This document shows, piece after piece, positions 26,467-37,649 of a DNA stretch of 64,000 bases. Each line of letters starts with the position of its first letter. Position 1 is the stretch's first letter. Under the pieces are notes generated by a model. That model ran no database searches. It was not told the origin of the DNA and worked only from the letters and a program-made list of their open reading frames with translations. This DNA is from Mycobacterium shinjukuense (GTDB lineage Bacteria; Actinomycetota; Actinomycetes; Mycobacteriales; Mycobacteriaceae): contig NZ_AP022575.1 in NCBI RefSeq assembly GCF_010730055.1, positions 4,154,001 to 4,218,000 on the forward strand, written 5' to 3'. The position numbers and the translations under genes are program-made.

Positions 26467-26805
26467 ATGGCGAAGAAAGTGACCGTCACCTTGGTCGATG
26501 ATTTCGACGGTGCCGGCGCGGCTGATGAAACGGTCGAATTCGGGCTTGACGGAGTGACCTATGAGATCGACCTTTCGAGCAAGAATGCGGCAAAACTGCG
26601 CGGCGACCTGAAGCAATGGGTGGCAGCCGGGCGGCGCGTCGGCGGACGGCGACGCGGGCGTTCGGGCTCCGGCCGTGGCCGCGGGGCGATTGACCGCGAA
26701 CAAAGCGCCGCTATTCGGGAATGGGCCCGCCGCAACGGGCACAACGTGTCGTCTCGTGGGCGTATCCCCGCCGACATCATCGACGCATTCCACGCCGCGA
26801 CCTAG
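26467..26805 (+). CDS. lsr2: Lsr2, H-NS-like nucleoid protein
   Basis: Binds the minor groove of AT-rich DNA and silences horizontally acquired and virulence genes. It has 112 residues. The N-terminal dimerisation domain (about 1-60) is followed by a basic linker GRRRGRSGSGRGRG and a C-terminal DNA-binding domain with the RGR AT-hook-like core (SSRGRIPADI, near residue 97). The ribosome binding site is GCGAGGG. The gene sits between lysS and clpC1 and is followed by a strong hairpin. Confidence 0.97.
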   Translation: MAKKVTVTLVDDFDGAGAADETVEFGLDGVTYEIDLSSKNAAKLRGDLKQWVAAGRRVGGRRRGRSGSGRGRGAIDREQSAAIREWARRNGHNVSSRGRIPADIIDAFHAAT

Positions 26806-26817
26806 CGGTGGTTTGCC

Positions 26818-26844
26818 GGCGCCCAGGCCTGGAGCCTGGGCGCC
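26818..26844 (+). terminator. Stem-loop terminator after lsr2
   Basis: GGCGCCCAGGC pairs perfectly with GCCTGGGCGCC over 11 bp around a 5-nt loop, 13 bp downstream of the lsr2 stop. No T-tract follows. Confidence 0.75.
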
Positions 26845-27040
26845 GGTGCTGTGGCGCTTTCGCTCGCGGCGAACTGACCGCCGGTCAGCACGGGAAACGC
26901 TTTGGCGGTTTTCCGCGTTGATCAGTTGCGGCGCTGCACGGGACCGAAGGTTATGAACCCTGGCAGGCCGACCATTACAGTGGACGGCAGGTACGCGATC
27001 CCGTGCGCTGTACCGATTGAGGGAGAGCAGGTAACCGCCG

Positions 27041-29584
<2,544 letters not shown>

Positions 29585-29591
29585 CGGCCGC

Positions 29592-29969
29592 TCAGGCTTG
29601 CCGAGCGTCGACCAGGTCCTTGATGATCTCGAAGTCGGCGAGGTTGTGTGTAAGCAGCGGTACCCGCTCGACGATTGCGGTGGCTGCGATCGCCAGGTCG
29701 ATCTGCCGACGCCGTGGTTTGCCGCCCCGTTGATGGACTCCAGCCGCAAGCCGGCCCCACACCCGCGCCACCTCAACGGTGATCGGCAGCGGGTCGAAGG
29801 CCGCCTCGATCGCGGCCAGGCGGCTTATCCGGCGGGCTCGCTCGTCGTCGTCGCTGGCGACGAGGACCCCGAAGTGCAGTTCGGTGATCGATGCGACGCT
29901 GATCGCCGCGTCGATGTCGCCCGGAGGCTCCGCGGCGATGAGCACGGAGGTGTCGAGCACCGCCCTCAT
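29592..29969 (-). CDS. vapC: VapC-type PIN-domain toxin
   Basis: A 125-residue PIN-domain ribonuclease, the toxin of a type II toxin-antitoxin pair. The acidic catalytic residues are in place: VLDTSVLIA (Asp near 6), SITELHFG (Glu near 31) and QIDLAIAATA (Asp near 90). The start overlaps the upstream antitoxin gene by 4 bp (ATGA), the standard vapBC layout. I do not recall a vapBC pair at this site in M. tuberculosis, so it is probably an acquired module. It converges with clpC1, 8 bp from the clpC1 stop. Confidence 0.88.
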   Translation of the reverse strand: MRAVLDTSVLIAAEPPGDIDAAISVASITELHFGVLVASDDDERARRISRLAAIEAAFDPLPITVEVARVWGRLAAGVHQRGGKPRRRQIDLAIAATAIVERVPLLTHNLADFEIIKDLVDARQA

Positions 29970-30211
29970 CGACGGAACGGGTCGACCAACGCGGTGCCCA
30001 GCCGAGCGAGGTCGTCGTCGAGGCCCCGTGGTGGCGAACCATGCCAGATGCCGGCGAGCGCAGCACCGCTGACCCAGCGGCGGCGGTGCGCCGGGCGCAG
30101 TTCGGCCACCGGACGGCCGGCGACGGTCACGGTGAATGTCTCGCCCGCTTCAACGCGACGCAGCACGTCGCTCACCTGGTTGCGCAGCTGCTTCTGCGGA
30201 ATGGTTTCCAC
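29966..30211 (-). CDS. vapB: VapB-type antitoxin (Phd/YefM-like)
   Basis: An 81-residue antitoxin. The N-terminus METIPQKQLRNQVSDVLRRV and the VTVAGRPVAEL strand near residue 30 match the Phd/YefM DNA-binding fold, which represses its own promoter. The C-terminal half (about 45-81) is the likely toxin-neutralising tail. It lies directly upstream of and overlaps vapC. The region between this start and the PE_PGRS start at 30269 is only 57 bp and must hold both promoters. Confidence 0.85.
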   Translation of the reverse strand: METIPQKQLRNQVSDVLRRVEAGETFTVTVAGRPVAELRPAHRRRWVSGAALAGIWHGSPPRGLDDDLARLGTALVDPFRR

Positions 30212-30268
30212 CGCCCAATGGTAGCACTTCTGCTACTTGCGCCGTGGCCGCGATTTCGGCTGGAACCC

Positions 30269-31356
30269 ATGTCGTTTGTGATGGTGGCGCAGGACTTGGT
30301 GGCGGCCGCGGCAACGGAGCTGGCCGGCATTGGTTCGACGATCGGCTCAGCCAACGCTGCTGCGGCGGCGACGACGACGGGTGTGGCCGCGGCGGCCGCT
30401 GATGAAGTGTCGGCGGCGGTCGCGGCGTTGTTCAGCGCGCACGCCCAGGAATACCAGGCGGCCAGCGCTCGGGCGGCGGCGTTTCATAACCAGTTTGTGC
30501 AGGCCTTGAACGCCGGTGTGAGTTCGTACGCCAGCGCCGAGGCCGCCAACGCCTCCGGGTTGCCGGACCTGCTGGGTTTGATCAATGCGCCCGCCCAATC
30601 GCTGTTGGGCCGCCCGCTGATCGGCAACGGCGCCAATGCGACCACGCCCGGCGGTAACGGCGCTGACGGCGGGATCCTGTGGGGCAACGGCGGTAACGGC
30701 GCGCCCGGCATCGCCGTCGGCCAGGCCGGCGGTCACGGCGGCAACGCCGGGCTGTTCGGTAACGGGGGCAATGGCGGTGCCGGGGGACCGGGCGTGAACG
30801 GCGGCAACGGCGGCAGCGCCTGGCTGTGGGGCAACGGCGGGTTCGGCGGGGCCGGGGGGCCGGCGTGGCCGGCGCCAATGGCGTCAACCCCGGGACCAGC
30901 CCCGCGCTCGCCGGCCTCCCTGGCGCGGTTCCCCCAGGCGGCAACCCCACTGGCGGCAACGGCTTTAATTCCACGGTTCCTCAGGTAGGACAGGCCGGTG
31001 GCCCCGGCGGAATCGGCGCTGACAACCCCATCGCGAACGGCATTGCTGGTAGCGGAGGCAATGGCGGTAACGGCGGCTCCGGCGCGCCCGGCGGCAACGG
31101 CACCGCCGGCGGCAACGGTGGCATCGGCGGTCGCGGCGGGCTGCTGGTGGGCGACGGCGGAGACGGCGGTCTCGGCGGTGCGGGCGGGTCTGGTGGCGCC
31201 GGCGCACCCGGCGGGCCGGGCGGAGCCGGTGGCACCGGCGGCGCCCCTGGCGCGGGCGGAGTAGGGTTTACCGCCCCCGGAAGCACGGGGTTGCCCGGTA
31301 CTCCGGGTAGCCCCGGGGCCAACGGCACCCCCGGCACGAACGGCAACTCCGGCTGA
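30269..31356 (+). CDS. PE_PGRS family protein (PE_PGRS59 position), frame broken by an apparent one-base deletion
   Basis: The PE domain (about residues 1-95, starting MSFVMVAQDL and ending with SYASAEAANAS) is followed by a GRPLIGNG linker and glycine-rich GGNGG repeats. The reading frame runs into non-PGRS sequence (PAWPAPMAST) after a run of six G at about 30850-30860 and would stop near 30988. The PGRS pattern resumes in the -1 frame and continues to a stop at 31354-31356. Adding one G to the run restores a continuous protein of about 362 residues. Either the gene is a pseudogene, it is phase-variable, or the base call is wrong. Confidence 0.75.
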
Positions 31357-31564
31357 CACCGCCCCGGATTAGGCGGATCCAATCGCGACCTCGTCCTGCC
31401 GGTCACGCGGCGTCCCAGCCGTCACATCTGCACCGGCGGCCGGTCATGACATGCTGCCGAAAAGCGATGTCACATGCGATACCGCCGCGCCGCTAATCGA
31501 AGTCGAAGGGGGTGCCCAGCCGGCGTGCGCACGCGATCATTCGGCCCGGTGGGCCTGGCGGTTC

Positions 31565-32105
31565 ATGGCCGGTGGTGCTATCGCATGCGCCGTGTGCGTC
31601 CAGTGGGAGTCAGTGATTGATCAAGTGATCGCCCGCGTGTTCGCCGAGCCCGTGATAGGCCGCGCGATCGCCTTTGAGGACGGCCACATCGGGGTTTTGC
31701 ATGCCCTGGGCGTGCACGAGCACGGCGCCGACCTGTTCACCCTTGCCGTGCAGGCGAATGCCGGGTTGGGTTTTGGTGTGCTGATCTTCGGCATCGCGAT
31801 GGGTGCGCTGTTGCCGTCCTGTTCTGCGTCACTTATGGCGGTGCGGAACGCATTGGACCACAAGCGCTTTCAATGAGTCTTGCAGCCGTAGCCTTCGCAG
31901 CGGTGTATCTGGTGCCGTTCGGGAAATGTCCGGCCAATCCGCGGGCCATCGGCCAGGCGGACACGATCGAGTCGCGAACCCTGGGCTACCTGGTGTCGGT
32001 GGTGGCGGCGATTGCCGCGCTATGGCCGGCCAGCAGGCTGGTATCCCGGCTGGGCAGTTGGACTGCTGGGCTGTCGGCGGCCGGTGCCTTTCGCCAACTT
32101 TGCGG
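31565..32105 (+). pseudogene. cbtA-like cobalt transporter remnant, frameshifted and truncated
   Basis: Two adjacent frames carry the CbtA family pattern. The first reads ARVFAEPVIGRAIAFED then HGADLFTLAVQANAGLGFG and FGIAMGAL. The second, after a one-base shift near 31812, reads VLFCVTYGGAERIGPQALS then FAAVYLVPFGKCPANPRAIG and LVSRLGSW. CbtA is a membrane protein of cobalt uptake, usually with five helices and paired with CbtB. Here the frame is broken and the last third is replaced by element B, so it is not functional. I see no cbtB and no cobalamin riboswitch upstream. Confidence 0.65.
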
Positions 32106-32109
32106 CCCC

Positions 32110-32372
32110 GTTCTGACCGGCTGCTCCAGGCGTCGCACCTTGCTCATCTGCCCCACGTGTACCCGGTACTGCCGACATGCAAAGTGCCCGCCTACGAGCG
32201 ACAGCCACCGATGTCGCTCGTAGGCAGGCACATCGCATATCCCTACCGTGCCGGAACGAGTGAGGCGGGTGAGACAAGTGGGAACGTGCACCTTGCGCAC
32301 CGGATAGCCGGGAGCCGCGCACGCGGGGTCACCCGGGTTCCAACCCTCGACGAACTCAAAGAGCGAGACCGC
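32110..32372. mobile_element. Element B: inverted, partial copy of element A with a near-perfect hairpin
   Basis: The reverse complement of most of element A (11315-11579), with most positions identical by eye. The central 48-bp hairpin at 32184-32231 is stronger than in A: GTGCCCGCCTACGAGCGACA pairs with TGTCGCTCGTAGGCAGGCAC, with one mismatch in 20. One terminal repeat (GAGCGAGACCGCT side) is present, while the opposite end seen in A is missing. It truncates the cbtA remnant. Confidence 0.6.
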
Positions 32373-32429
32373 TCAGCCGCACCGCATTGCATTACCGCCG
32401 ACGGTGCTGGACGCTGCGGCTGCGCTGAT

Positions 32430-33794
32430 CTATCGCGGCGCAATCAGCGCAAAGACCTGCCTGGCCACCTGCAGCATCCAACCCGTCACCGTCGGCCCGT
32501 GATCACGCGGCCAGTTCAGCTGAAAGCTCACCACCCATGGTTGGCCGGTCTTGTCGACGGCGTACCAGCTGAACGTCAGGTCCCCCGGCAGACCGCCGGC
32601 CTTGGCGCCGATGTATGGCCATTCGTCGCGGTCCAGCTGGATACCCGCCACCGCGGACAGGATCTGTTTGACGGGTCCGGCCCGGCCGACGGCATCGGCC
32701 TGCAACACCGCGTGGACGCGGCAGATGTCCTCGGCGCTGCCATACCACTCCGCTCCGTAACTGGAGGCCGGCGTGTGGGCGCGGCTTGGATCAGGCTGGT
32801 AAGGAGTGGAATTCGCCTGCTGTAGCAACCGGGCCCGGTCTTCCTGCGACGCGTGCCGCCATTGGTCACGCAGATCCGGAACGCCCCAGCCAACGGAAAA
32901 CAGCTCGTACATCGTCGGAAACGGTGTCATGCTGGCCGGATCGTGATGGCCGGCGCTGACCAGCGCCTGTTCGATCGCGTGTGTGCCCAACCTGTCGATC
33001 AGCAAGTCGGTGGCCATGTTGTCACTGGTGGCGATCATCTTCTCGGCGGCCGTGCGAACCGAAACACGTGCCCCCACAGGCAGTTCCAGGCCGGAAGAGC
33101 CCACGGCCTTGCTTTTGGCGGTGACGGTCAGCAGTTCGTCCCAGGACACCGTGTCGTCCTTGACCGCACCGGCCAGCGCATGCAGCACGTACAACTTGAA
33201 AATCGATGCCAGCGGCAGGGATTCGCCGGTGTTGGTGCCCGCCACCGGGTCGCAGTGACCATGGTCCACCTTGGCGACCTGATACGAGTAGCGGGCGCCG
33301 GTCTTGCTCAGCACGGCGTCTACGTCGCGCCACGACGTGATCGACGGCGCCTGAGTTTCCAGGTCGAACCGGTCAACCCAGCCGTCGTCGTCGGTGTGAA
33401 TCCGGATGTCTTGTCGCGCGCCGAAGGACGAAACCAGGTGCAGCGTGGCCACACTGGCGCCAATATCCACACCGTCGAGCGTGAATGGCCGATCCCACCA
33501 CAATGCCCCCATGGTCGTCGTCACCGAGTCGACCTTCTCCGGCGTGGCCAGTGTGCGCACTCCGACCGCGCCGATCGGCCAGTCCGAGTTGAGCATGTCC
33601 ATGGTCTGCTGGGCCCGCAAACCCGGCGGCGTTCTGGTGTCGATCCGGTGCCCCGGATTTTCCGCGTTCGCCGACGACGTCGGGGAGGACGCGCAACCCG
33701 GTGCCAGGGTGACTATCAATGCGGCCGCGGCACCGAGCGCCAGCCCACGGCGTGCGCGCACGCGCCGGTTACCCAGACTCGGCGGTCCCGGCAA
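32430..33794 (-). CDS. lpqF: Beta-lactamase-like lipoprotein LpqF
   Basis: An exported serine-hydrolase-fold lipoprotein of about 454 residues. The signal peptide ends in the lipobox-like LAPGC. The catalytic SxxK lies in LASIFKLYVLH, an SDN motif in ATSDNMATD, and a KxG in GAKAGGLPG, as in class A beta-lactamases. I chose the TTG start because it gives the family length and N-terminus; a GTG at 33761 is a good alternative that keeps a normal signal peptide. It overlaps the end of mhuD and is probably co-transcribed with it. Whether it hydrolyses a lactam or a cell-wall ester is unknown. Confidence 0.85.
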   Translation of the reverse strand: MPGPPSLGNRRVRARRGLALGAAAALIVTLAPGCASSPTSSANAENPGHRIDTRTPPGLRAQQTMDMLNSDWPIGAVGVRTLATPEKVDSVTTTMGALWWDRPFTLDGVDIGASVATLHLVSSFGARQDIRIHTDDDGWVDRFDLETQAPSITSWRDVDAVLSKTGARYSYQVAKVDHGHCDPVAGTNTGESLPLASIFKLYVLHALAGAVKDDTVSWDELLTVTAKSKAVGSSGLELPVGARVSVRTAAEKMIATSDNMATDLLIDRLGTHAIEQALVSAGHHDPASMTPFPTMYELFSVGWGVPDLRDQWRHASQEDRARLLQQANSTPYQPDPSRAHTPASSYGAEWYGSAEDICRVHAVLQADAVGRAGPVKQILSAVAGIQLDRDEWPYIGAKAGGLPGDLTFSWYAVDKTGQPWVVSFQLNWPRDHGPTVTGWMLQVARQVFALIAPR

Positions 33795-34086
33795 CGTCGA
33801 GCACGACCTCGAATTCCAGCAGCGAAGCTCCGGTGGCCACGGGGTTGGCCTGGTGTCCGGCATGGGCTGCGATGGCGGGCCCGCTCGCCCAGGCCTGGAA
33901 TGCTTCGTCGGACTCCCAGTGTGTCACCACGAAATAGCGGTCCTCACCCTTGACGGGACGCAGCAGCTGAAAGCCGAGAAAACCGGGAGAGTTTTCGACC
34001 GCGTGCGCCCGGTGGGCGAACCGCTTCTCCAGTTCGGGGCCGGCGCCGGGTGGCACCTCTATCGCGTTGATCTTCACCACTGGCAT
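33769..34086 (-). CDS. mhuD: Heme-degrading monooxygenase MhuD
   Basis: Releases iron from heme, producing mycobilins rather than biliverdin. It is a 105-residue ferredoxin-like ABM-domain protein that binds two stacked hemes. The residues known from M. tuberculosis MhuD are present at the same positions: Asn7 in KINAIEV, Trp66 in FQAWASG and heme-ligating His75 in AIAAHAGH. It starts 23 bp from the divergent hydrolase gene and overlaps lpqF. It corresponds to Rv3592. Confidence 0.95.
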   Translation of the reverse strand: MPVVKINAIEVPPGAGPELEKRFAHRAHAVENSPGFLGFQLLRPVKGEDRYFVVTHWESDEAFQAWASGPAIAAHAGHQANPVATGASLLEFEVVLDVAGTAESG

Positions 34087-34109
34087 GTCGCTAGGCTACC
34101 GTGCGCGCC

Positions 34110-34874
34110 ATGCCCACCGATCTGCTGACCCGTCGGGGCGGACAGGGCCAACCGTTGGTTCTGGTACACGGGCTGATGGGCCGGGGCACCACCTGGGGCC
34201 GTCAGCTGCCGTGGCTGACCCGGTTGGGCACCGTGTACACCTACGACGCGCCCTGGCACCGGGGCCGTGACGTCGAGGATCCCTACCCGATCAGCACCGA
34301 ACGCTTCGTGGCCGACCTGGGTGACGCGGTTTCCGGGCTGCGGGCTCCGGCCAGGCTGGTCGGACATTCGATGGGGGCGTTGCACTCGTGGTGTCTGGCC
34401 GCGGAGCGGCCGGAGCTGGTTTCGGCGCTGGTGGTCGAGGACATGGCGCCGGATTTCGTTGGCCGGACCACCGGTCCGTGGGAGCCGTGGTTGCATGCGC
34501 TTCCGGTCGAATTCGATTCTGCCGACCAAGTATTCGCCGAGTTCGGGCCGACGGCGGGCCGCTACTTCCTGGACGCCTTCGACCGCACGGCCACCGGCTG
34601 GCGGTTGCATGGCCAGACCGCACGGTGGATCGAGATCGCCGCCGAGTGGGGCACCCGTGACTACTGGGCGCAGTGGCGGGCCGTACGGTCGCCGGCGCTG
34701 CTCATCGAGGCCGGCGATGGGGTAACTCCCCCGGGCCAGATGCGCGCGATGGCTGAAAGAGATTATCCGACAGCGTATTTGCGTGTGCCCGATGCCGGTC
34801 ATCTGGCTCATGACGAAGCTCCGCAGGTTTACCGGCGGGCGGTGGAGTCGTTCCTGGCGGGGCTTACCCCGTGA
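34110..34874 (+). CDS. Alpha/beta-hydrolase (Rv3591c family)
   Basis: A hydrolase of about 254 residues with the oxyanion region LVHGLMGRGTTW near residue 17, the nucleophile elbow VGHSMGALHSW near 87 and the terminal DAGHLAHDEAP carrying the catalytic His. There is no signal peptide, so it is probably cytoplasmic. A GTG at 34101 is an alternative start; TAGGCT at 34092 could be the -10. The substrate is unknown. Confidence 0.85.
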   Translation: MPTDLLTRRGGQGQPLVLVHGLMGRGTTWGRQLPWLTRLGTVYTYDAPWHRGRDVEDPYPISTERFVADLGDAVSGLRAPARLVGHSMGALHSWCLAAERPELVSALVVEDMAPDFVGRTTGPWEPWLHALPVEFDSADQVFAEFGPTAGRYFLDAFDRTATGWRLHGQTARWIEIAAEWGTRDYWAQWRAVRSPALLIEAGDGVTPPGQMRAMAERDYPTAYLRVPDAGHLAHDEAPQVYRRAVESFLAGLTP

Positions 34875-34984
34875 GCCCACGCGGCGCGGGCAATGTGGCG
34901 AAAAGCCTGGCCATAACGGGTTTTGTCGGCCCGTGATCGCGCTACGATCGGGCCGTCAGGCCGCGCCGCGGAAAGGGGTGTCAG

Positions 34985-36738
34985 ATGTCGTTTGTGATCG
35001 TGGCGCCGGAAGCGCTGATGTCGGTGGCTTCAGAGGTGGCCGGTATCGGTTCGGCGCTCAATGCCGCCAACGCCGCCGCGGCCGCCCGGACCACGGGTGT
35101 GCTAGCGGCCGCCGCGGACGAGGTGTCGGCGGCGATGGCGGCGCTGTTCGGCGCGCACGCCCAGGAGTACCAGAGGCTCAGCGCCCAGGCGGCGGGGTTT
35201 CATGCCCAGTTCGTGCAGGCGTTAAACGCGGGAGTGAACTCCTATGCCAGCGCCGAGGCCGCCAACGCGTCGCCGCTGCAAGCCGTGGAGCAGCAGGTGC
35301 TCGGCTTGATCAACGGGCCCGCGCAGACGCTACTGGGGCGCCCGTTGATCGGCAACGGTGCCGACGGGGCGCCGGGAACCGGGCAGCCGGGCGGGCCCGG
35401 CGGGCTGCTGTGGGGTAATGGCGGCAACGGCGGGTCGGGTGTGGCCGGTGTGGGCGGGCCCGGTGGTAGCGGCGGCGCCGCCGGGCTGTTCGGGCACGGC
35501 GGCAATGGCGGGGCCGGCGGGAGCAACGCCGCCGGCGCCGGCGGTGTGGGCGGAGCCGGTGGGGCGGGCTGGCTGGTCGGCAACGGCGGTGCCGGCGGGT
35601 TCGGCGGGGTGGGAACGACCGTCAGTGGCAACGGAGGAGCCGGCGGCGCCGCCGGCGCGTTCGGCAATGGCGGTGTGGGCGGGGCGGGCGGGGCCGCGGT
35701 CATCGGCGGTTGCCCGGCAATGGGGGTGCCGGCGGCAACGCGGGGCTGATCGGCGCCGGCGGCGACGGCGGCGTCGGCGGGGTGGGTGCCCCCGGAACCA
35801 ACGGGATGAACCCGCCGCCGAACCAGACCAGCCAGGCGGCAAACGGAAGCCCCGGCGCCAACAACGGCGCCGGTAGCGGCGGCGCAGGGCTGCCCGGCAA
35901 CCCGGGTGCCGTACCAGGGCGGGCTGGCGGCGCTGGCGGTTTAGGCGGCAGCGGCAGCGATACGAGTGAAGGCCCTGTGACGGGGGGCAACGGAGGCAAT
36001 GGCGGCGACGGCGGTCCCGGCGCGCCCGGCGGCAACGGCGCACCCGGCGGCATCGGTGTCAATACCGGTACTGGCTGGGCCTACGGGGGAAACGGGGGCA
36101 ATGGCGGTGACGGTGGCGCCGGCGCCCGGGGCGGCGACGGGGGCAACGGGGGCAACGGCCTAGCGCTAAACGGTGGCAACGGGATCGGCGGCAACGGTGG
36201 CGCCGGGGGCCGGGGCGGCACCGGGGCTGCGGGCGGCAATGGTGGCATTGGCGGCGGCGCCACCGGCACGCTGACCTTTTTTGGTAGCGGAGGCGACGGC
36301 GGCCCCGGCGGGGCTGGCGCCAACACCGCCGGCACCGGGGGTGTCGGCGGTGTCGGGGGTGCGGGCGGTCAGGGCGGGCTGCTGTTCGGCGACGGCGGTA
36401 ACGGGGGCGCCGGCGGTGCCGGCGGCATCGGCGGCACGGGTGCCTCGGGCGGCGCCGGAGGCAAGGGCGGCTCTGGCCTGGTCGGCGGTGACGGCGGCAA
36501 CGGTGGTGCCGGCGGCGCCGGCGGCAACGGCGGCAAGGGCGGTGCCGGAGGTGCCGGCGGAGGTGCCGGAATGTTCAGCCAGCCAGGTGTCCACGGTGCG
36601 GGCGGTACCGGGGGCCAGGGAGGTGCCGGCGGCGCTGGCGGCGCGGGTGGCGCCGCGGGAGCTGGGACAGTCGTCGCGGGCAACCCCGGTGATCCCGGCG
36701 GTTTCGGCGCCGCCGGTGCGGACGGCCTACCCGGCTAA
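34985..36738 (+). CDS. PE_PGRS family protein (PE_PGRS58 position), frame broken by an apparent one-base deletion
   Basis: The PE domain (about residues 1-95, MSFVIVAPEALM to SYASAEAANAS) and the GRPLIGNGADGAPG linker lead into a long PGRS repeat region with dozens of GGxGGxGG units. The first frame leaves the PGRS pattern at about 35705 (VIGGCPAMGVPAATRG) and stops at 35749. The pattern resumes in the -1 frame (LPGNGGAGGNAG) and ends at 36738. One extra G at GGCGGTTGCC would join both parts into a protein of about 584 residues. This is the second PE_PGRS gene here broken the same way. Confidence 0.75.
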
Positions 36739-37649
36739 AACCCTTCGCCGGCCAACGCGAACCGGCCGCCGACCGTCCGGGTCACCAGCCCGTCGGCCAG
36801 CAGCGACTCCAGCGCCCGGTCACGTTGTGCGGTATCGGTCAGCCACGCCACGTCCAACTCGGCCCGGGTGACGGGAAACTCCGCGGCGCGCAACACATCC
36901 AGCAACCGTCCGCGGACTTGGCGGTCGGTTCCGGCGTAGCTCTGCACCCGGCGCGGCGGACCGTCCGACGGGGGATAACCGGCGTCCCGCCAGGCGCACC
37001 GGTCAACCGGGCACAACCCGCACCGCGGCGCCCGCGCGGTGCACACCGTCGCACCCAGCTCCATCAGCGCAACCGAAAACACCTGCGCCGCTTGGCTATT
37101 CGGCAGCAACGCCAAAACGTCGGCGTGGTCGCGAGCGGCCGACGGTGCACCGCCGTCGGCGCGGCCGTGCACGGCGCGGGCCATCACCCGGCGCACATTG
37201 GTGTCTACCACCGGCACCCGCTGGCCGAAGGCGAAGCATGCGACCGCCCGCGCGGTGTAGCCCCCGACGCCGGGCAACCTCAGCAGCGTGTCGACATCGT
37301 CGGGCACCGCATCGCCGTGGTCACGGGCGATCACGGCGGCGCATTCGTGCAAGCGCAGCGCCCGTCGCGGATAGCCCAGCTTTCCCCAGGCGCGCAGCAC
37401 GTCGGCGGCGCTGGCCGCCGCGGTGGCCGACGGGGTGGGCCACCGCCGCACCCAGGCCGGCCAGATCGAAAGCACCCGGCTCACCGGGGTCTGCTGCAGC
37501 ATGAATTCGCTGACCAGGATCTGCCATGGGCTGACACCGGGCGCGCGCCACGGCAGATCGCGGCGCGATCGTTCATACCAATCCAGAAGATTGGTGTCTG
37601 GTATGCGTACCGGGCCGGTCACCGGCGCCTCCGGCAGAATGCCTGACAT
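36735..37649 (-). CDS. mutY: Adenine DNA glycosylase MutY
   Basis: Removes adenine mispaired with 8-oxoguanine. It has 304 residues. The helix-hairpin-helix and catalytic Asp appear in LPGVGGYTARAVACFAFGQRVPVVDTN near residues 125-150, the active-site Glu in SEFMLQQTPVSRV near 48, and the iron-sulfur cluster cysteines in CTARAPRCGLCPVDRC near 205. The ATG giving MSGILPE overlaps the divergent canB start codon in the tetranucleotide CATG. Its end touches the PE_PGRS stop. Confidence 0.95.
   Translation of the reverse strand: MSGILPEAPVTGPVRIPDTNLLDWYERSRRDLPWRAPGVSPWQILVSEFMLQQTPVSRVLSIWPAWVRRWPTPSATAAASAADVLRAWGKLGYPRRALRLHECAAVIARDHGDAVPDDVDTLLRLPGVGGYTARAVACFAFGQRVPVVDTNVRRVMARAVHGRADGGAPSAARDHADVLALLPNSQAAQVFSVALMELGATVCTARAPRCGLCPVDRCAWRDAGYPPSDGPPRRVQSYAGTDRQVRGRLLDVLRAAEFPVTRAELDVAWLTDTAQRDRALESLLADGLVTRTVGGRFALAGEGF

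Noticed and set aside
30733..31359. Open frames on the minus strand of PE_PGRS regions (also 35330-36683)
   Set aside because: Low-complexity Pro/Ala/Arg products that arise from reading the GGC-rich PGRS repeats backwards.
31357..31564. Cobalamin riboswitch upstream of the cbtA remnant
   Set aside because: I could not find the conserved B12-box sequence, and the region is only about 200 bp.
31803..32825. 340-codon plus-strand open frame
   Set aside because: It runs through the decayed cbtA fragment, element B and the antisense of lpqF, so it is a chance concatenation.
35300..36738. Possible CRISPR-like or VNTR array in the PGRS region
   Set aside because: Repeats are short, codon-phased GGxGGx units of variable length with no spacers. 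They are protein repeats.
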